The translations under genes were made by a program, and so were the position numbers. A DNA stretch of 64,000 nt from Thermococcus barossii (GTDB lineage Archaea > Methanobacteriota_B > Thermococci > Thermococcales > Thermococcaceae). Under the pieces are notes generated by a model. The model did not search any database, was not told the origin of the DNA, and worked only from the letters and a program-made list of their open reading frames with translations. Within the stretch, counting starts at the first letter, position 1, and every line of letters begins with the position of its first letter. Below are positions 1 through 9,039 of this stretch, in pieces. Where the stretch lies: the NCBI RefSeq assembly GCF_002214465.1, contig NZ_CP015101.1, forward strand, positions 1,743,013 to 1,807,012, read 5' to 3'.

Positions 1-2
1 GA

Positions 3-155
3 GCCGATTACTTTATCGAGGTTCCGGGGCTGAGTCCACCGGCTAACGTGGTTCTCTACCTCCCCGTAATCCAGTTTCTCGCCTACTACAAGGCCGTTGA
101 GCGTGGACTCAATCCGGACCGGCCGAGGTTTCTGAGCAAGGTGGTGACGTGGTGA
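3..155 (+). CDS. glmD: C-terminal end of GlmD-type glucosamine-6-phosphate deaminase (partial)
   Basis: An open frame enters from the left edge and ends at TGA 153-155. It encodes about 50 residues ([13 protein letters not shown]...[15 protein letters not shown]...), a pattern typical of the last part of SIS-domain sugar isomerases/deaminases, where the PRFLSKVV end closes the sugar-phosphate site. In Thermococcales the gene directly before the exo-beta-D-glucosaminidase is glmD, the SIS-family glucosamine-6-phosphate deaminase of chitin breakdown. That order, together with the overlap with the next gene, supports the call. The 5' part lies outside the window, so catalytic residues cannot be checked. 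Confidence 0.75.
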   Translation, partial: ADYFIEVPGLSPPANVVLYLPVIQFLAYYKAVERGLNPDRPRFLSKVVTW

Positions 156-2509
156 TGATAATGAGGGTCGAGCACGACGGCAGGGTTTACATCATCAACG
201 GCGAGAGGGTTGTGATCTACGGTGGAACGCTCCAGTTCTTCCGCGTTTCGAAAAGGCACTGGCGGGACAGACTGGAGAGGATGAAGAGGCACGGCCTCAA
301 CACTGTGGATACCTACGTCGCCTGGAACTGGCACGAGCCCGGGCCCGGAAACTTCGACTTCACGGGCGAAACGGTCCCGGAGAGGGACTTGGTCGGCTTC
401 CTTGAGCTGGTTCAGGAGCTGGAGATGCACGCAATCGTCAGGCCCGGCCCCTACATCTGCGGCGAGTGGAGGAACGGCGGAATTCCCGACTGGCTCATCA
501 AGGAGCACCCCGAGATACTCGCCAGGGGGCCGGACGGGCCCCTGCCCGGGGACATCTACTACCCGCCGATAACATACCTTCACCCGACTTACCTTGGGGC
601 CGTCTCAAGGTGGTACGATGCCGTTCTGCCCGTGATCAGGGACTACCTGTACACCAGAGGGGGGCCGATAATAAGCGTCTCCATAGACGACGAGCCCTCC
701 TACTGGGAGACCATCTTTCAGCCCTTCCTGACCGACTACAACGAGGTCATCACCCGCCCGGGCGGCCTCTGGGAGGAGTGGCTCAGGTCCAACTACTCCC
801 TCGATGAGCTGAGCGAGCGCTACGGAAGGCCAATCGGGGACTACTCCGAGGTCTACGCGCCGGCGAGCGAGAGCGAACCGTTGCCGAAGATACTCGACTG
901 GCACCGCTTCAAGATATGGATGATAAACCGCTACGTCGAGGTTCTCTACGCCCACCTCAAGCGCTATATCGACGTTCCGATTAGCATACTCGACCCCTAC
1001 CTTCTCCTGGCGGCGTGGAAACACTTCTACCGCTACGTGAGGGAGAGGAACCTCGACATACACCTCTGGACCGAGTTCTGGTACTCCTTCTACCGCTCCT
1101 TCGACTTCAAGGAGGACAGGCTCGGGCACCTCTACTACAAGACCGGAATCTACCGCTTCTACCAGAAGAGACTCGAAACGCCGCCCCTCAGCATAGAGAC
1201 CCAGGCCTCGCTGGCCCACACGATAGAGCCCGACGAGGCGGAGTTACTCTACGCCCTCCTGCCCGCCCTGGGCATTCACAACGTCAACTACTACCTCTAC
1301 GTCGGCGGTGAAAATCCGAGGGGCTACGAGTCCCACAACGGAATCACCTGGGACGTCTACTCGCCGATAGGCCTCGATGGAAGCGAAAGGCCCCACGTCG
1401 AGCCGATTAAATGGCTCGGCGAGTTCCTGCTCAACAACCCAGAATTCATCACCTCCGAGCTAAAGCCGGGGGTTGCCTTCGGGGCCTACGAGCCCTACGA
1501 GGCGGTTTCGCTGTTCGGCCTCAGGAAAAACCTTGAGGAGAGCGTCAACCTCAACGAGTACCTGCTTGGAGAGCGCGGGCTTTTGACGCTTTTGGCCATG
1601 AGCAACGTCCCCTTTGACGTCCTCGACCTTGAAGAGGCGAGCGTTGAGGAGATGCTCTCCTACGACCAGCTCTGGATCTACAGCCTCGACTTCATGGCCC
1701 GGGACGTTCAGGACAAGCTCGTGGAGTTCGTTGCCAGAGGCGGGAACCTCGTAATCCTCCCGATGCTCCCCCACCTCGACGAGAGCCTGAGTCCTTACTC
1801 GGCTCTGGCGGATTTCCTGGGGGTGGAGGTTGAGAGGGTCGAGGCGAGGGACAACTTTAGGCTCATACCTTTCGTCAGCGTTTCCTCGGACGGGATAGAC
1901 CGGATGATAACCCGAAACGTCGTCAGGGAAGTTAGGGGAGGAACTCCCATAGCCTTCGCCAACGGTAAGCCCGTCGGGGCGCTCGTTCGGAAGGGGAAGG
2001 GGAGTGCCGTAATCCTTGGTTTCAGGCTCCAGTACTTCAGCAGCCACCACGACCTCCACAGGAAGTTCGTTGGGAGACTTTTGGAGATGCAGGGCGTTGA
2101 GCGGGACGTTGAGGTGACGGATAGGGACATGATAGTGATTCCCCGCGGGAACTACCTGGTTCTCGCCAACCCGCGCGGGCACAGGCTCTCTGGGAAGGTC
2201 AAATATAGGGGCGTTGAGGTTCCGAGGCTCATGGGCGGGATAGAGATGAGGAAGCGCGGTGTCCTCTTTCTGCCCTTCCGGGTCGCGTACGGCGATGTCG
2301 AGGTCGTTTACTCCACGGCAACGGTGCTGGGCAGGGAGGGGGATGTACTTCACCTCCGCAACCACCTATCGGGTACGAGCGAGGTGGCCCTGAGAAACGT
2401 TGAAGACGTCAGGGTCATCGGCGGTGAAATCGTGGACGAATCCCTCTCCGGCAATACCTTGACGGTCGTTGTTGAGCATGAACCTGGGAACTTCGAGCTG
2501 GAGTTCTGA
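149..2509 (+). CDS. glmA: exo-beta-D-glucosaminidase, GH35 family
   Basis: This 786-residue protein has the GH35 N-terminal barrel: [20 protein letters not shown] near residue 27, [15 protein letters not shown] near 58, the family signature [19 protein letters not shown] near 97, and [11 protein letters not shown] near 175 with acidic residues at the expected place. The rest holds a glutamine-amidotransferase-like and a beta-rich C-terminal region. There is no signal peptide, as in the cytosolic Thermococcales enzyme that removes GlcN from chitosan oligomers made by diacetylchitobiose deacetylase. It overlaps the upstream deaminase gene, so the two are probably translationally coupled. The start given is the most upstream GTG; ATG 155 is better placed after the ribosome site near 140-147, and ATG 161 is also possible. 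Confidence 0.9.
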   Translation: MVMIMRVEHDGRVYIINGERVVIYGGTLQFFRVSKRHWRDRLERMKRHGLNTVDTYVAWNWHEPGPGNFDFTGETVPERDLVGFLELVQELEMHAIVRPGPYICGEWRNGGIPDWLIKEHPEILARGPDGPLPGDIYYPPITYLHPTYLGAVSRWYDAVLPVIRDYLYTRGGPIISVSIDDEPSYWETIFQPFLTDYNEVITRPGGLWEEWLRSNYSLDELSERYGRPIGDYSEVYAPASESEPLPKILDWHRFKIWMINRYVEVLYAHLKRYIDVPISILDPYLLLAAWKHFYRYVRERNLDIHLWTEFWYSFYRSFDFKEDRLGHLYYKTGIYRFYQKRLETPPLSIETQASLAHTIEPDEAELLYALLPALGIHNVNYYLYVGGENPRGYESHNGITWDVYSPIGLDGSERPHVEPIKWLGEFLLNNPEFITSELKPGVAFGAYEPYEAVSLFGLRKNLEESVNLNEYLLGERGLLTLLAMSNVPFDVLDLEEASVEEMLSYDQLWIYSLDFMARDVQDKLVEFVARGGNLVILPMLPHLDESLSPYSALADFLGVEVERVEARDNFRLIPFVSVSSDGIDRMITRNVVREVRGGTPIAFANGKPVGALVRKGKGSAVILGFRLQYFSSHHDLHRKFVGRLLEMQGVERDVEVTDRDMIVIPRGNYLVLANPRGHRLSGKVKYRGVEVPRLMGGIEMRKRGVLFLPFRVAYGDVEVVYSTATVLGREGDVLHLRNHLSGTSEVALRNVEDVRVIGGEIVDESLSGNTLTVVVEHEPGNFELEF

Positions 2510-2573
2510 CTCCGCTGCCTCCTTCACTTTATTTTTGGGCAACCGTTTTAAGTCCCGGCGAGAACTGGGAAAC

Positions 2574-2630
2574 GCGATGATGATTGATGGGCGAACCGAT
2601 GGATGAGGACGGAAAGGTGATCGCTGAGCA
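2574..2630 (+). ncRNA. C/D box guide sRNA (first of a tandem pair)
   Basis: The parts are C box ATGATGA 2577-2583, a 12-nt guide, D' CCGA 2596-2599, a 3-nt spacer, C' ATGAGGA 2603-2609, a 14-nt guide, and D box CTGA 2624-2627. GC/GC bases flank the C and D boxes as a short terminal stem. A TATA-like TTTTAAG at 2546-2553 lies about 25 nt upstream. The D' box and second guide length are slightly off the archaeal ideal, so this member is less certain than its neighbour. It would guide 2'-O-methylation of rRNA or tRNA; I could not identify its targets. Confidence 0.55.
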
Positions 2631-2660
2631 AGCCTTTTAAGGCCCATCCTCAACCTTTTT

Positions 2661-2719
2661 CGGGATGATGATTTCAGCCTTGTCTGAGGCTCGTGATGAT
2701 GGAGTGACGGACTGACCGC
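2661..2719 (+). ncRNA. C/D box guide sRNA (second of a tandem pair)
   Basis: A canonical archaeal C/D RNA: C box ATGATGA 2665-2671, 12-nt guide 2672-2683, D' CTGA 2684-2687, C' GTGATGA 2693-2699, 12-nt guide 2700-2711, D CTGA 2712-2715. GCG/CGC bases flank the ends. A TATA-like CCTTTTAAGG at 2633-2642 lies about 20 nt before the RNA, so it may have its own promoter. The D' guide is complementary to the archaeal 16S rRNA segment CAAGGCUGAAA just before the universal 907 region. By the N+5 rule the methylated base would be the first G of that segment (about E. coli G902). The target is inferred from memory of the rRNA sequence. Confidence 0.8.
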
Positions 2720-2749
2720 TCCCTTTTAATCATTGCAACGGGTGGTACC

Positions 2750-3610
2750 GTGGAGGAGATTTACAAGCCGATATGGGTCAGCATAATTGGCAACGTTCTT
2801 CTCGCAGTCCTCAAGCTAATCGTGGGTTTCCTTTATTCCAGCATAGCCCTCATCTCGGACGGCGTTCATTCGCTGAGCGACGTCGTAACGAGCGTCATAG
2901 GTTATGCGGGGATAAAAATCTCCTCGAAACCGCCCGACAAAAGCCACCCCTTCGGCCACTCGCGCTTTGAACCTCTGGTGGCTTTCCTGATCGGTGAAGC
3001 CCTCATCGTGGTCTCCTACGAAATTGGAAGGGATTCCCTGATGAGGCTCCTCCAAGGGGAGACCATAGAGGTAAACGGTCTCATGCTCGCGGTCACGGTG
3101 GTTTCCATACTCGCCAAGGATCTCATGTTCCGCTACTCCGTTCACGTTGGAAAAAGGCTCAACAGTCAGATCCTAATAGCCGACGCCTACCACCACAGGA
3201 GCGACGTCCTGAGCAGCGTTGCGGTTCTAATCGGTTTAGGTGCCCAGAAACTCGGCTTTCAGCATGGCGATTCCCTCGCGGGTCTCGTGGTTTCCGTCTT
3301 CCTCGTCAAGGTTGCCCTTGAGATAATTCTGGAAAACGTCGGCTACCTTACCGGAAAGGCCCCATCTTTCGAGGTGTGCGAGGAGATAAAGAAGCGCGCC
3401 CTAGGCGTCTCCAACGTCCTCGGCGTTCATGATTTAAGGGCACACTACGTTGGTAGCAAGCTCCACGTCGAGCTCCACATCGAGGTCCCGCCGGAGCTTT
3501 CCCTGAAGGAGGCCCACGACATCAGCGAGGAGGTGAAGAGGCGCATAGAGGAAATTCCAGAGGTCGAGAGGGCCTTCGTGCACGTGGACATAAAGGGGGT
3601 CACCGAGTAG
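2750..3610 (+). CDS. cation diffusion facilitator (CDF) family metal exporter
   Basis: A 286-residue membrane protein with the CDF pattern: an N-terminal TM block, the metal-site motif SDGVHSLSDV (S/H/D ligands) in TM2 near residues 36-47, the matching DAYHHRSDVLSS motif in TM5 near 145-156, and a C-terminal cytoplasmic ferredoxin-like domain ending in VHVDIKG. CDF proteins exchange Zn2+, Fe2+, Mn2+ or Co2+ for protons; the HD-HD type ligand set seen here suits Zn/Fe/Mn, but the metal cannot be assigned. It starts at GTG after a GGTGGT ribosome site. The 3' end overlaps the convergent AAA ATPase gene by 11 bp. Confidence 0.88.
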   Translation: MEEIYKPIWVSIIGNVLLAVLKLIVGFLYSSIALISDGVHSLSDVVTSVIGYAGIKISSKPPDKSHPFGHSRFEPLVAFLIGEALIVVSYEIGRDSLMRLLQGETIEVNGLMLAVTVVSILAKDLMFRYSVHVGKRLNSQILIADAYHHRSDVLSSVAVLIGLGAQKLGFQHGDSLAGLVVSVFLVKVALEIILENVGYLTGKAPSFEVCEEIKKRALGVSNVLGVHDLRAHYVGSKLHVELHIEVPPELSLKEAHDISEEVKRRIEEIPEVERAFVHVDIKGVTE

Positions 3611-4964
3611 CCCCCCCAAAGTCCTTCAAATCAAAGACTAGGTAACCCATTTCCTGGAGTTCTTCCTTTCCCTCAACGAGTTTCGCTATCAGCCCGTAGT
3701 ACCTTCTTTTTCCAAGTTCTGCCTTCTCACCCTTCTTCTCAAGCGTCCTCAACACTTTGAGGACTCCCCTCCTGGAGAGTTCCTTCCATTTGACCTCAAA
3801 GAGACCCGCTTCACCGTTCAGACTGTTTAAAGCGACGAGGTCTATCTCCTCTCTCCTGTCCCACCATCTTCCGATTTTTGTGAAGCGGAAGGGTAGTTCA
3901 TTCTTTGAGTTGAGCCTTATGAGGAACTCCCTGGCGACGCTCTCAAAGACCTCCCCGAGGTATTTGTTGAAGTCGTCCCTGAAGTCCTCGAACCTTATGG
4001 CGCCTATCTCGATATCGTCCCTGTAGGGATAGACAAAGCGGAGCCAGAAGCGGTAGTAGAAGTCCCTGACCCGATACACGCCAAAGCGCTTCCTCTCCCT
4101 GACCGTTACCGGGAACTCCCTGTAAACCAGGTCGAGCGTTTCGAGGGTCTTCAGGTACTTTGGGAGGTTCGTAACGGCCACCTTCGTTTCGTTGGCTATC
4201 TCCGTCAGCTTGGTCTTACCGTCGTTTATTGCCTTCAGTATGTTGAGGTACGTGATGGGCTCCCTGAGCTCGTCCTTCAGTAGCCTCTCGGCGTCCTCGT
4301 AGAGAACGCTGACCCTTCTGTAAAAGTTGCGCTCTATGTTTTCCTCAACACTTAACGAATCATCGAAGTACCCCAGGTAAGCAGGGATACCGTCTATCGT
4401 TCCGTAAACCTTGACGAGTTCTTCCCAAGAATAACTGGGGAAGGCATCCCGCAGGTGGAAGAATCCGAGGGCTGACAGTTTGAGCTGTGCCGTCCTCCTT
4501 CCGTAGAGGGGGTTTTTGTAACTCATAAGGCCCTCCATGGTCGATATCGACGAGCCGAGAAGGATCAGCATGACCTGTGACTCCCTGAGGATTTCGTCCC
4601 ATATGTACTGGAAGGTCGAGGGGATTGACCTGTCCTCCTCCACCCAGTAGGGGAACTCGTCTATCACGAAGACCAGCCTTCCAAAGTTTGCAACCTCTTC
4701 AAAGAACTCCTCAAGGTTTTTGGCCTCGATGAAGACGTTGAACCTTCGATTGAAGCTCCTTACGATACGCTCGAGTTCGAGCTCCATGGGCTCCTTCCTG
4801 GCAAGGAAGTAGAAGCTCTTTTTTCCCTCTATGAACCTCTTAACGAGTTCTGTTTTTCCGATGCGCCTACGCCCGTATATCAGCACGAACTGGGCCTTTC
4901 CCTGGGAATAAAGCTCCTCCAGCGCTTTCAGCTCATCCTCACGGTCGATGAACTTTAATATCAT
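3600..4964 (-). CDS. archaeal AAA ATPase with C-terminal DUF234/PD-(D/E)XK-like domain
   Basis: A 454-residue protein of the large archaeal ATPase family that is abundant in Thermococcales. Walker A is GRRRIGKTEL near residues 31-40 and Walker B is LVFVIDEFPY near 96-105, followed by sensor-like LLLGSSIS. A winged-helix region follows near 240-290. The C-terminal DUF234 part has REEIDLVALN followed by FEVKWKE, a D...ExK arrangement like PD-(D/E)XK nucleases. The cellular role of the family is not established; mobile or conflict-related roles have been suggested. A paralogue lies at 46.4-47.8 kb. Overlapping palindromes cover the start codon, which hints at autoregulation. The 3' end overlaps the CDF gene. 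Confidence 0.85.
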   Translation of the reverse strand: MILKFIDREDELKALEELYSQGKAQFVLIYGRRRIGKTELVKRFIEGKKSFYFLARKEPMELELERIVRSFNRRFNVFIEAKNLEEFFEEVANFGRLVFVIDEFPYWVEEDRSIPSTFQYIWDEILRESQVMLILLGSSISTMEGLMSYKNPLYGRRTAQLKLSALGFFHLRDAFPSYSWEELVKVYGTIDGIPAYLGYFDDSLSVEENIERNFYRRVSVLYEDAERLLKDELREPITYLNILKAINDGKTKLTEIANETKVAVTNLPKYLKTLETLDLVYREFPVTVRERKRFGVYRVRDFYYRFWLRFVYPYRDDIEIGAIRFEDFRDDFNKYLGEVFESVAREFLIRLNSKNELPFRFTKIGRWWDRREEIDLVALNSLNGEAGLFEVKWKELSRRGVLKVLRTLEKKGEKAELGKRRYYGLIAKLVEGKEELQEMGYLVFDLKDFGGATR

Positions 4965-4977
4965 GATATTTAATATC
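4957..4977. promoter_or_regulatory. two overlapping palindromes across the start of the AAA ATPase gene
   Basis: AATATCATGATATT (4957-4970) is a perfect 14-bp palindrome that contains the start codon at 4962-4964. It overlaps GATATTTAATATC (4965-4977), a 13-bp palindrome with one central base. AT-rich, possibly TATA-bearing sequence lies just upstream. A dimeric regulator bound here would block initiation. No regulator is identified. Confidence 0.45.
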
Positions 4978-4988
4978 GCGTTATTAAT

Positions 4989-6143
4989 TTAAACGTTTCG
5001 GATTGCCTCCCTCAGATCCCCCAGAAACGCCTCCAAATGCTCCCTCCTCACGTGGGGCATCATGACTATCCTTATGTAACCGCGGTGGGCGCTTATACCC
5101 CAGCCCCTTCTCTTGAGCTCCTCCTCGACTTCCTCGAGATTTGGTGTTCCAAAGGAGACTATGTTGAGGACGGGCTCTCGTATCAGATAAACCCCGGGTA
5201 TCTTCTTCAGCTCCCGGGCGAACCACCTGCTCAGCTCCATAGCTTTCTTCACGACCTCTTTGTAACCCTCAAAGCCGAGGTGCTTTATCATCGCCCAGAC
5301 CGCCAAAGCGCTCGCCCCGGGTCTCGTACCAGTTATGGTTGCCTGCCACACCTTCCCACCGGCCAGATAAGGCGCGGGGACGCTTATCGCCTCCAAGTAC
5401 CTCTTCTCGCGAAAGATTATCCCTCCCGCTGGAATCGGAACCATTCCCATCTTGTGGGGGTCTATGGTTATGCTCTTAACTCCCTTCAGCCTGAAGTCGA
5501 AGTCCGGAACCTCGTAGCCGAGCTCCTTGGCGAAGGGTATCACGAAGCCCCCGAAGGCGGCATCAACGTGTAGCGGAAGGCCGTAGTCCAGGGCCATGTC
5601 GCTCAGGGCGGGGATATCGTCCACAACGCCGAGACCGGTCGTGCCGGCTATGCCCACTATTCCAATCGTGTTTTCGGTAATTTTATCCTCGACGTCCTTT
5701 ACGTTGACGGTGTAGTCCTTGTTCAGCTCAGCCCACACAAGCTTAACGCCCAGCATCTCGCTCGCCTTGAGGAAGGAGAAATGGGCGCTCTCAGGCAGAA
5801 TCAGCTCCGGATTTTCAGTCCCGGCGATGTTCCTGAAGGCCCTCACGGCCAGGATGTTGGCCTCTGTCCCCCCGGAGACTATGTGTCCGTAGCCCTTTTC
5901 GAGGCTGAGGAGGTTTGAGAGCATCTCTATCGCTTCCTCCTCGACCTTTCTGCTCCCGACGTGTAGTCCGGGGTCGCCGAGGTTCCTGTCTATGTACCGC
6001 CTGACGATTTCAACCGCGAATGGATGGGGATGGGTGCACATCGAACCGAGGATCCTTCCCGAATCGAAGGTGAGATCTTCTGACGTTTTCTCCTCAAGCT
6101 CCTCCAGAACCTCCTTCTCGCTCGCACCTCTCCGTGGGAACAT
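4989..6143 (-). CDS. mfnA: PLP-dependent L-aspartate decarboxylase (MfnA/tyrosine decarboxylase family)
   Basis: This 384-residue group II decarboxylase has a PLP phosphate-binding HIVSGGTEANILAVRAFRN stretch near residues 86-104, the aspartate-bearing PLHVDAAFGGFV near 190-201, and the Schiff-base lysine in TIDPHKMGMVP near 226-236. Methanogen members (MfnA) make tyramine for methanofuran, which Thermococcales lack. In Thermococcus kodakarensis the homologue is an L-aspartate decarboxylase that makes beta-alanine for coenzyme A, so that role is preferred here. The gene stands alone between a divergently regulated ATPase gene and a convergently placed antiporter block; the length is normal for the family. 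Confidence 0.85.
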   Translation of the reverse strand: MFPRRGASEKEVLEELEEKTSEDLTFDSGRILGSMCTHPHPFAVEIVRRYIDRNLGDPGLHVGSRKVEEEAIEMLSNLLSLEKGYGHIVSGGTEANILAVRAFRNIAGTENPELILPESAHFSFLKASEMLGVKLVWAELNKDYTVNVKDVEDKITENTIGIVGIAGTTGLGVVDDIPALSDMALDYGLPLHVDAAFGGFVIPFAKELGYEVPDFDFRLKGVKSITIDPHKMGMVPIPAGGIIFREKRYLEAISVPAPYLAGGKVWQATITGTRPGASALAVWAMIKHLGFEGYKEVVKKAMELSRWFARELKKIPGVYLIREPVLNIVSFGTPNLEEVEEELKRRGWGISAHRGYIRIVMMPHVRREHLEAFLGDLREAIRNV

Positions 6144-6180
6144 CCTCTCACCAGCCTGGCACTAGTCCTCCCGGACGAAT

Positions 6181-7356
6181 TTAAGCTTTTGCCCTTTTGA
6201 TATACGTCTTAAAGAAGAGTGGCGTCGTCAATGCCGTGAGCATGGAAACCACTATGACGCTGGCGAATAGAACCTGGTCTATCAACCCGGTTGTGAGGCC
6301 AAAGGTGAGTATGGCCAGCTCCAGGCTTCCCCTTCCACCCATTCCAATGCCCACAAGTATTGAGTCCCTCCACCCGAGGCCAAAGAGCTTGCTTCCCATG
6401 CCACAGCCGAGGAGCTTACCGAGAACCGCCGCCATGTAAAGGGCCGCTATGAGGGCCAGGCTTATGCTGGCCAGCGGTGGGTTGAACATAAGCCCGACGT
6501 AGATGAAAAACAGGGGAATGAAGAACTCCGTGAGGACGACCTGGAGGTCTTCGATCAGCTCGTTGAGCTTTATCCTCGTTACCACGAGGGGGTCCTTCCT
6601 CTCTCGGAGCCTGCTTATCGTGAGTCCCGCCAGATAGGCGCCGATTATCTGGTTCAGGCCTACCTTCTCCGCTATTATCGCCAGGGCGAAGGTGAGGATT
6701 AATGTGAAGGTGAAGAAGACGTTGAGGTTCCTAACTATCGAGTAGAACCACCTCGCCCTCTTGAATACGTACTCCGAGATAAGGAGCGTCACCGCGATAA
6801 AGGTGAATATCTTGACGGTCAGGATTCCAAAGGACAGTGCGTCCAGGCTCCCGCCAGCCATCGCGGTTATGATGCCTATCAGGTACACGGCCATTATGTC
6901 GTCGGCGAAAGCCGCCCCCATGAGGATTGAGGAGACCTCTCTCCTAACGCGCTCCTTAACGAGGATTCCGCTGGTGACCTCTATTGCGGTGTTTCCAAGG
7001 GTGATTCCAACGAATATAGCCGCCGTTGTCCCTTTACCGAAGTACATTACCGTGATAAATCCGAGAATAAAGGAGAACGCGACTCCAAGACTTGCAACTA
7101 CGACGGCCTTCTTGGTGTTCTGGGCTATGGCCGAGAAGTTGCTCGTCAGGCCCATGTAGAGCATCATCATTATCAGGCCGAACTCGGCCAGAACCCCGAG
7201 TTCTTCGGTTGGCTCAATAATCCCCAGTACAAAGGGTCCCAAAAGGACACCCGTCAGTACGTGGGCTATTATGGGGTGAATCTCGACCTTCTCGAAGAGC
7301 CACTCGATGCTCTTCGCAACTACAAGAAGAATTGCCAGGGCCAGCAGGAAGTCCAC
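6181..7356 (-). CDS. CPA2/Kef-type cation:proton antiporter
   Basis: A 391-residue integral membrane protein with about 12 hydrophobic helices and no cytoplasmic TrkA domain. Family landmarks are HPIIAHVLTGVLLGPFVLG near residues 27-45, an acidic AAFADDIMAVYLIG near 148-161 matching the paired-Asp transport site, and GVGMGGRGSLELAI-like sequence near 344-356. CPA2 proteins exchange Na+ or K+ for H+. It starts at GTG 7356 directly after the stop of the DUF131-like gene (7358), sharing its ribosome site GGAGGGG, so the two form an operon. Two further CPA2 paralogues lie at 18.9-21.1 kb. Confidence 0.87.
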   Translation of the reverse strand: MDFLLALAILLVVAKSIEWLFEKVEIHPIIAHVLTGVLLGPFVLGIIEPTEELGVLAEFGLIMMMLYMGLTSNFSAIAQNTKKAVVVASLGVAFSFILGFITVMYFGKGTTAAIFVGITLGNTAIEVTSGILVKERVRREVSSILMGAAFADDIMAVYLIGIITAMAGGSLDALSFGILTVKIFTFIAVTLLISEYVFKRARWFYSIVRNLNVFFTFTLILTFALAIIAEKVGLNQIIGAYLAGLTISRLRERKDPLVVTRIKLNELIEDLQVVLTEFFIPLFFIYVGLMFNPPLASISLALIAALYMAAVLGKLLGCGMGSKLFGLGWRDSILVGIGMGGRGSLELAILTFGLTTGLIDQVLFASVIVVSMLTALTTPLFFKTYIKRAKA

Positions 7357-7357
7357 G

Positions 7358-7609
7358 TCATCCCCTCCTCGCGAGTAGAGCCCCTATTACCCACAGCGCC
7401 ATGAGGATTATCGCCAGTATCAGGGCCATCCCGGCCGCGCCTCTGCTCGTTCCGAAGATTATCGGTATCGGCCCTATCATTATAACCCCGCCGCTCTCAA
7501 CATCGCCCTCCCCGCCGAGGGCAGAGACGATGGTTCCAATAAAGACTAGCAAGAATCCGAGCATTATCATTCCCATACCCGTCATTATGAGCAGGCTTCC
7601 CTTGTCCAT
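7358..7609 (-). CDS. small two-helix membrane protein, TIGR00304/DUF131 family
   Basis: An 83-residue protein with two hydrophobic helices (residues about 6-29 and 55-79) separated by a loop containing GGVIMIGPIPIIFGTS. This loop motif is the hallmark of the archaeal TIGR00304 membrane family, whose function is unknown. It lies immediately upstream of, and is probably co-transcribed with, the CPA2 antiporter, so an accessory role in ion transport is possible but unproven. Divergent from the HAD hydrolase gene. Confidence 0.8.
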   Translation of the reverse strand: MDKGSLLIMTGMGMIMLGFLLVFIGTIVSALGGEGDVESGGVIMIGPIPIIFGTSRGAAGMALILAIILMALWVIGALLARRG

Positions 7610-7683
7610 ACGTTGGAGACTTCCCAGTCATCTTTTTAAAACTTAACCCAAAGGATTTAAATCCGTGGGAGGGATTCTCTAAT

Positions 7684-8382
7684 ATGCTCGTGCTCGTTGA
7701 CCTCGACGATACCCTGTGCAACACGTGGGAGGCCGGGAAGTACACCATACTCCGTCTGGTTCCCTTTCTGCTGAAAAGGAGAAAGTTCAGGGCTTTCTTT
7801 TACATACTCACCGCCCGCTACCGGGAGCTTGAGCAGTCGCGGGAGTTCCACATGATGGACCTTGACAAAATCGTGGAGAATCTCCTGGAGAAGGTCTACG
7901 CGAAAATCTCTCCCTGGGAGCTTGAGGAGATGCAGGAGCTCATAGACAGGGTGTTCTTTTCGAACCTCAGGCTCTTCCCGGATGCCCTCCCGTTTCTGAG
8001 GGCTCTGAAGGAGATGGGGGCCAGGGTGGTGCTCATAACTGACTCCTCCACCCGCTGGCAGAGGAAGAAGCTCGAATATCTGGGCATAAAGGACTACTTT
8101 GATGCCCTCATAATAAGCGGCGAGACCGGGCACAGCAAGCTAGACCCGCACAACTTCCGCCTGGCCAGGCGGCTCTTCCCCCACGAGGACGAGGTTTATA
8201 TGGTTGGCGACAGGGATGATACCGACATGAGGGGCGGAAAGGAGATCGGTGCAACCACCGTGCTGGTTAGAAGGGGCTACTTCAAGGGAAGACGTGCGAG
8301 ACATGCGGATTACACCGTTAACAACCTGCTGGAGGCGCTGGAGGTGATAAGGAATGAGCATGAAAAGCGAGCTGAAGCGTAA
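7684..8382 (+). CDS. HAD superfamily hydrolase
   Basis: A 232-residue HAD phosphatase. Motif I is LVDLDDTLCNT at the very N terminus with the nucleophile and acid/base Asp pair. Motif II is VVLITDSST near residue 116, motif III has Lys in GHSKLDPHNF near 150, and motif IV is VYMVGDRDDTDMRGG near 170-184. A helical C1-type cap occupies residues about 15-95. The substrate is not predictable. A TATA-like GGATTTAAATCC at 7653-7664 is about 20-25 nt from the ATG, so the mRNA has little or no leader. The 3' end overlaps the next gene by 29 bp. Confidence 0.85.
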   Translation: MLVLVDLDDTLCNTWEAGKYTILRLVPFLLKRRKFRAFFYILTARYRELEQSREFHMMDLDKIVENLLEKVYAKISPWELEEMQELIDRVFFSNLRLFPDALPFLRALKEMGARVVLITDSSTRWQRKKLEYLGIKDYFDALIISGETGHSKLDPHNFRLARRLFPHEDEVYMVGDRDDTDMRGGKEIGATTVLVRRGYFKGRRARHADYTVNNLLEALEVIRNEHEKRAEA

Positions 8383-9007
8383 GTCCCTCCATCTCACCGG
8401 ACTGCTGGTTCCGGTCTCCTACCTGCTCTTCGGGCGCGACCTCACGCTCACCTTCATTGGCTTGGCGTTCTTCATCTTCGTCGTGCTCGAACCCTTCAGG
8501 ATAATCGAGGAGCTGAGGGACAACATAAAGAGGAGGCTCAAGATATACGTCGACAACGACGTCATGGAGCGCGTGGAGGTTCTGGAGAAGCAGATCGACG
8601 AGATAACCCGGGGACACGAGCGCTATCGTGTGGCGGCTCACATATACTTTGCCGCGGCGGCCTTCATAGTGGTCTACTTTTTCCCGGAGGAGATAGCCAT
8701 CGGTGCCATAGCGGTTGCCACCGTGGGGGATGCTCTCGCGGCGATAATAGGAAAAACCCTTGGCAGGCACCGCTTCAGCAACGGAAAGAGCCTCGAAGGA
8801 AGCCTTGCCTACTTTATCTCCGGCGTGCTGATACTGTACCCCCTGGTTGGTCCCCTTCTGGCGGTTGTCGGTTCCCTAACTGGGGCCTTGGTTGAACTCT
8901 ATGGCTTCCCTCCTGGAGGAAACCCCGCCAGTCAGCTGGACGATAACTTCTCCAACCAGCTGGCGATAGCGGTGGCACTGTACCTTGCGGGGATTATCTC
9001 CCTTTGA
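8354..9007 (+). CDS. polyprenol/dolichol kinase-like membrane protein
   Basis: A 217-residue multi-TM protein. KRKSLHLTGLLVPVSY opens TM1. The C-terminal half carries TVGDALAAIIGKTLGRHRFS and GKSLEGSLAYF near residues 125-155, the conserved signature of the SEC59/diacylglycerol-kinase-like CTP-dependent lipid kinases. Archaeal members are thought to phosphorylate dolichol or a related polyprenol for protein glycosylation or lipid synthesis; the substrate is not shown here. Start chosen at ATG 8354, six bases after a perfect GGAGGTGAT at 8340-8348 that lies inside the HAD gene, implying coupled translation. Confidence 0.78.
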   Translation: MSMKSELKRKSLHLTGLLVPVSYLLFGRDLTLTFIGLAFFIFVVLEPFRIIEELRDNIKRRLKIYVDNDVMERVEVLEKQIDEITRGHERYRVAAHIYFAAAAFIVVYFFPEEIAIGAIAVATVGDALAAIIGKTLGRHRFSNGKSLEGSLAYFISGVLILYPLVGPLLAVVGSLTGALVELYGFPPGGNPASQLDDNFSNQLAIAVALYLAGIISL

Positions 9008-9039
9008 AAGCTTAAAAAGAGGAAGAACGCAGGGGATGG

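Noticed and set aside
60-2660. Long minus-strand frames opposite glmA
   Set aside because: They are shadow frames produced by the GC-rich codon use of the real plus-strand gene, with no ribosome sites or domain matches.
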